Below, piece after piece: positions 21,070 through 25,375 of a DNA stretch of 25,375 bases (its first letter is position 1; every line of letters starts with the position of its first letter). The stretch is from an uncultured Mycoplasma sp. (GTDB lineage: Bacteria; Bacillota_I; Bacilli_A; Mycoplasmatales; Metamycoplasmataceae). The DNA is taken from assembly GCA_949284615.1 (NCBI GenBank), contig CASDWL010000022.1, positions 1-25,375 on the forward strand, in the 5' to 3' direction. The position numbers and the translations under genes were made by a program. Below the pieces are notes generated by a model. That model did no database searches. It had not been told where the DNA came from and was given only the letters and a program-made list of their open reading frames with translations.

Positions 21070-22892
21070 TTATGATGCTATAGTTGTTGGTGGAGGTCAT
21101 GCCAGGAATCGAAGCTGCTTTTGCTCTTGCAAAAAATAATTTAAATGTTGCTCTTATTTCATTAAATAAAAATAAATTGGCAATGCTTCCTTGTAATCCA
21201 TCAATAGGAGGTCCTGCTAAAGGAATAATCACAAGAGAAATTGATGCCTTGGGAGGTATGCAAGGCATATTTGCTGATTTGGCAACTATTCAAATCAAAA
21301 TGTTAAATACTTCCAAAGGGCCTGCAGTTAGGGCTTTAAGAGCTCAAATAGACAAAGACAAATATTCAAAAATTGTTTTAAATGAAATTGAAAAAAACAA
21401 AAATATCGCAATTATTGAAGGATTGGTAACAGAAATTATCCAAGAAAACAATACTATAAAAGGTATTAAATTAGATAATGAAAATATTATTACTGCTCAT
21501 GTGGTTATTATCACAACTGGTGTTTACATGAGTTCAAAAATATTGGTTGGTCATAATGTGAAAATTAGTGGACCTGATGGAGAAAAAACCACTTCTAGTT
21601 TATCTCAATCTTTAACTGAAAATGGAATTAAATTAATCAGATTGAAAACAGGCACTCCAGCAAGAATTTATGCAGATTCTATAGATTGAGATGAATTAGA
21701 AGAAGAAATATTACCTCCTGAAAATTTATCTTTTTCATTTAAAAACAAAGGAAAAATTGTTAATCAAATACATTGTTGATTAACTTACACCAATAAAAAA
21801 ACTCATGAAATCATAGAAAAAAATATTAAAAAATCAGCAATGTATTCGGGATTAATTCAAGGAATAGGACCAAGATATTGTCCTTCTATTGAAGACAAAA
21901 TAATTAAATTTTCTCACAAAGAAAGGCATCAAATATTTTTTGAACCTGAAACTGCAAAACAAGATATATATTATATAAATGGATGTTCTACTTCGCTACC
22001 TATAGAAGTGCAAGAAGAATTTTTAAGAACTATTCCTGGATTAAAAAATTGTAAAGTTCAAAAATATGGATATGCAATAGAATATGATGCATTAGAATCT
22101 GGACAAATTAAAAAATCATTAGAATCTAAAAAAATTAATAATTTATATTTTGCAGGTCAAATTAATGGAACAAGTGGATATGAAGAAGCTGCTGGACAAG
22201 GAATTATAGCTGGAATAAATGCTTCATTGAAAATAATAGGAAAAAAACCTATTATTCTAAAAAGAAATGATTCATATATTGGTGTTCTTATAGATGATCT
22301 AGTTATAAAAGGAACTAAAGAACCTTATAGGATGTTAACATCAAGAGCAGAATATCGTTTACTTTTAAGAAATGATAATGCAGATATTAGAATGAGTGAA
22401 TATGCCAAATATGCAAATATGATTAGTGAAAAAGAATACAAGTATATTAAAAATAAATACGATTCTATTAATCAAAAAATTGAAGAACTCAAAAATAAAT
22501 ATATTTCCTCTAATGATCCATTAGCAATAAAATATTCTATTTTAAATGGTTCTTCAATATTAAAAATTATTTCAAGACCAGATGTTGATTATAATGATTT
22601 TATTAATGATTATGAATTTAAAGATGAATTAATTACAAAAGTAAGATTAGAAGGATATATAGATAAACAAAATAGAGCTGCAAATAAAATGCTTAAATTA
22701 GAAATGTTGAAAATTCCATCAAACTTTGATTATCAAAAAATGGATAATTTATCTTTAGAAGCAAGAGATAAATTAACGAAAATCAAACCTGAAACATTAG
22801 GTGAAGCTTCTAGAATTAGTGGGATTAATCCTGCAGATATTGAAGTTATTTTATTTCATATTAATTTAAAATATAAAAAAGGAGATGAATAA
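21059..22892 (+). pseudogene. mnmG: tRNA U34 modification enzyme MnmG (GidA), frameshifted near its start
   Basis: MnmG is the FAD enzyme that with MnmE installs carboxymethylaminomethyl groups on U34 of tRNAs reading NNA/NNG codons. The ATG at 21059 has AAAGGA 5 bases upstream and opens with the FAD-binding start MKNNYDAIVVGGGHA. There one extra base (at 21102-21104) shifts the frame, and this frame stops at 21137-21139. From 21105 the correct frame continues (GIEAAFALAKNN) with no further defect to TAA at 22890-22892. Conserved motifs include NPSIGGPAKG, KYGYAIEYD and GQINGTSGYEEAAGQG. Removing one base restores 610 residues, near the usual 620. The body shows no decay, so a sequencing error or a very recent mutation is likely. 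Confidence 0.93.
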
Positions 22893-23314
22893 TGTCATTA
22901 ATTGATAAAGATATTGATTTAACTAAAAATGAAGATATTTTATGTAAAGATTGCAATAAGAAAATCAGCAAAGATTCATTTATTTTGTTATGCGAAGATT
23001 GTTTTAACAAAAGTATTACAAATGCCTTAAATAAAATTAAAGAGAATATTATAAAAATTAACATTGAAATAAAACAAGTAGAAACACAAATTTATAAAAT
23101 TCAAGGCATCTTATTAAATAAAAACAAAGAACATATTATGATAATCAATAAACTAGAAGTTGATTTATTGAATTTTGAAGCAATTAAAAAGAAATTAATT
23201 ATTGACAAAGAATTAAATGAAAGAGCATTTATATTAAATCAAGAACAAGCTAATAAAATAAGAACTGAAATGAAATGATCATTATTTAACCCAATCCAAT
23301 TAGAATTAAGCTAG
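22892..23314 (+). CDS. Zinc-ribbon / coiled-coil protein of unknown function
   Basis: The protein has 140 residues. Four cysteines form a CxxC-x12-CxxC zinc ribbon (Cys18, Cys21, Cys34, Cys37) near the N-terminus. The remainder (about 40-125) is a hydrophobic/charged alternating helix with strong coiled-coil character. A TGA at 23276-23278 is read as Trp, after which 11 residues extend the protein to TAG. The ATG overlaps the mnmG stop by one base and has a good Shine-Dalgarno (AGGAGA, 22880-22885). I do not recognise a named family. Such a layout suits a nucleic-acid or protein scaffold, but this is speculation. Confidence 0.75.
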
Positions 23315-23320
23315 GTAAAT

Positions 23321-23569
23321 ATGAAAGAATTTGAAAATAATCTAATTGATGTTGAATTAGAAGATGGTAAAAAAGTAAGCGCTAATATTGTATTTACATT
23401 TGAAGAAAATGGAGATCAATATATTCTTTATGAAATCGATGAAACTGTTTATGGAGCAAAATTAAATGATAATAATACTTTAAAACCAATTAATGATGAT
23501 GAATGAGATTTGGTAGAAAAAATTTTTAATGAATGATTAGAAGAAAATGAAGAAGATCAAGAAGAGTAA
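23321..23569 (+). CDS. DUF1292-like acidic small protein
   Basis: The protein has 82 residues and is strongly acidic. The pattern of two hairpins (IDVELEDGKKVSANIVFTFE, then GDQYILYEIDE), followed by NDDEWDLVEKIFNEWL, resembles the DUF1292 family (YrzB-like) found in Firmicutes. Function is unknown. Two TGA codons encode Trp. It lies 6 bases after the zinc-ribbon gene and 3 bases before the next gene, so it is probably co-transcribed. Only a weak AGGT precedes the ATG. Confidence 0.75.
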
Positions 23570-23572
23570 ATT

Positions 23573-24268
23573 ATGAATGATAGTATAAGAACAGGTTTGA
23601 TTATATCTGCAATAGCTGTTCCTGCCATTGCTGTTATTATTTTTGTGATAATTTTATTAAAAGTAAGAAAAAAGAAGAAAGAAATTATTGCCAATCAACA
23701 ATTAATTGAACAAAATTTGCAATCTAAATCTTCCGAGAAAAAAATGATCGAAAGAAAGGATTTTGGAGAAAGTGATGAAAATTTAAAAAATATTTTAAAA
23801 AATAGTATTAGTCATGAAATAGTAGAATTTTGTATAAATACATGTATTAGAAATGAATATAAAAATGTATTAATGATTTCTAAAGTGGAATTCTATGAAT
23901 CTATTGTATTATCTAATAAAGCAAATGTTAATGTTTATATTGAAGAAAAAAATTTTGATTTAAAAAAATATAATGAACTAATAGAAAATAATAATATTTC
24001 TCAACATAAAATAGTAATAATAAAAAACTTAGAAAATATAGATAATTTTGATGCAATTTTAGTTCTAAATTCTTATGAAAATTTTGATTCATTATTTATT
24101 GAATATGAAAATATACTAAAAGAAAATGGTATGTTTATTTTTGCAAACACCAAATCAAATAAGAAAAGTTTAAAAAAACTTGTTAATACTATAAAAAATT
24201 ACAAATATCGTTATGATATTATCAATTGATACACAGGATTTATTACAATAGTAAAAAGTTTTGTATAA
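23573..24268 (+). CDS. Membrane-anchored methyltransferase-like protein
   Basis: The protein has 231 residues. Residues 8-30 form one hydrophobic segment followed by a run of Lys/Arg, so the body should lie in the cytoplasm. Residues about 95-231 follow the order of a class I methyltransferase Rossmann fold: strand VLMIS, later VNVYIEE, KIVIIK, then FDAILVLNS and LKENGMFIFANT. The last two match the usual FDxIxxD...LLxxGGxxxxxx pattern of O-methyltransferases. The glycine-rich SAM loop (GxGxG) is missing, so SAM binding is doubtful. I recall a mycoplasma family of putative methyltransferases named after BC85_0335 with this layout, but cannot confirm membership. The C-terminus continues past a TGA-encoded Trp to TAA at 24266-24268. 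Confidence 0.75.
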
Positions 24269-24276
24269 TTTTTTAT

Positions 24277-24307
24277 GGTGAATATATTGTTTCACCTATA
24301 TATTTTT
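24277..24307 (+). terminator. Possible intrinsic terminator before gapA
   Basis: GGTGAA (24277-24282) pairs with TTCACC (24291-24296) around an 8-base loop, followed by TATATA and five T (24303-24307). It lies 8 bases after the preceding stop. The stem is short and the T-run is displaced, so termination may be partial. Confidence 0.45.
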
Positions 24308-24384
24308 AAAAAAAGTATTATACATTAGAAATATATATTTATATAAATATAAATTTTTAAAAAATAAAAAGGAAGAAATTAAAA
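24308..24384 (+). promoter_or_regulatory. AT-rich promoter region and strong ribosome binding site of gapA
   Basis: Several TA-rich hexamers (TATTAT at 24316-24321, TATAAA at 24342-24347) could be the -10; none has a convincing -35, so I assign none. AAAGGAAG at 24368-24375, 9 bases before the ATG, is a clear Shine-Dalgarno, as expected for a highly expressed gene. Confidence 0.5.

Positions 24385-25375
<991 letters not shown>

Noticed and set aside
21090..21101. GGAGG followed by ATG at 21099 as an alternative start for mnmG, avoiding the frameshift
   Set aside because: The spacing of about 2 bases is too short, and the protein would lose the FAD-binding glycine motif, which is still encoded in the other frame behind a proper Shine-Dalgarno.
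21091..21104. Programmed +1 frameshift in mnmG driven by the SD-like GGAGG, as in prfB
   Set aside because: There is no slow stop codon at the shift site, and GCC to CCA re-pairing is poor. I know of no such case in mnmG. An error or recent mutation is simpler.
24303..24314. TTTTTAAAAAAA as a hairpin terminator before gapA
   Set aside because: It is a simple A/T tract without a loop; the GGTGAA/TTCACC stem upstream is the better candidate.

Overview
The window is a gene-dense stretch of a Mollicutes (Mycoplasma-type) chromosome. It is strongly AT-rich, and the reading frames are broken by TGA but become full-length conserved proteins when TGA is read as tryptophan (for example at invariant Trp positions of ValRS, IF-2 and GAPDH). 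I therefore read all genes with genetic code 4. The species cannot be fixed from this sequence alone. I see no tRNA, rRNA, CRISPR array, insertion sequence or prophage, and no gap above 300 bases without a gene.

Layout. (1) 1-3014: the 3' part of a large protein that looks like DUF4011, then an SF1 helicase, then a Vsr-like nuclease fold. This architecture resembles Hhe-type defence proteins, but its nuclease residues look eroded. (2) 3045-5838: an OppF-like ABC ATPase with its ATP-binding motifs lost and a long charged insert, overlapping a small membrane protein. (3) 5854-9144: valS and folD. (4) 9155-13097: a membrane-anchored DUF31-type serine protease followed by two tandem M17 aminopeptidases, a plausible pathway from surface protein to amino acids. 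(5) Minus strand, 16314 down to 13103: deoA/pdp, an ABC-2 permease and its ATPase, converging on the aminopeptidase operon. (6) 16472-22892 and beyond: the conserved translation/transcription operon rimP-nusA-ylxR-infB, then a YbjQ-family gene, rbfA and mnmG. The mnmG frame is broken by one extra base in the FAD-binding motif. (7) 22892-24268: a zinc-ribbon/coiled-coil protein, a DUF1292-like protein and a membrane-anchored methyltransferase-like protein. (8) 24385 to the end: gapA, lacking only its last few codons.

Themes. Several genes without a Shine-Dalgarno sequence have a perfect TATAAT 6-9 bases before the start codon, which predicts leaderless transcripts. Many enzymes keep their fold but lose particular active-site residues (ABC ATPase, Vsr-like domain, ValRS editing pocket, FolD pocket). 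The strongest candidates for follow-up are the DUF4011-helicase protein, the dead OppF paralogue, the protease/aminopeptidase cluster and the leaderless promoters.
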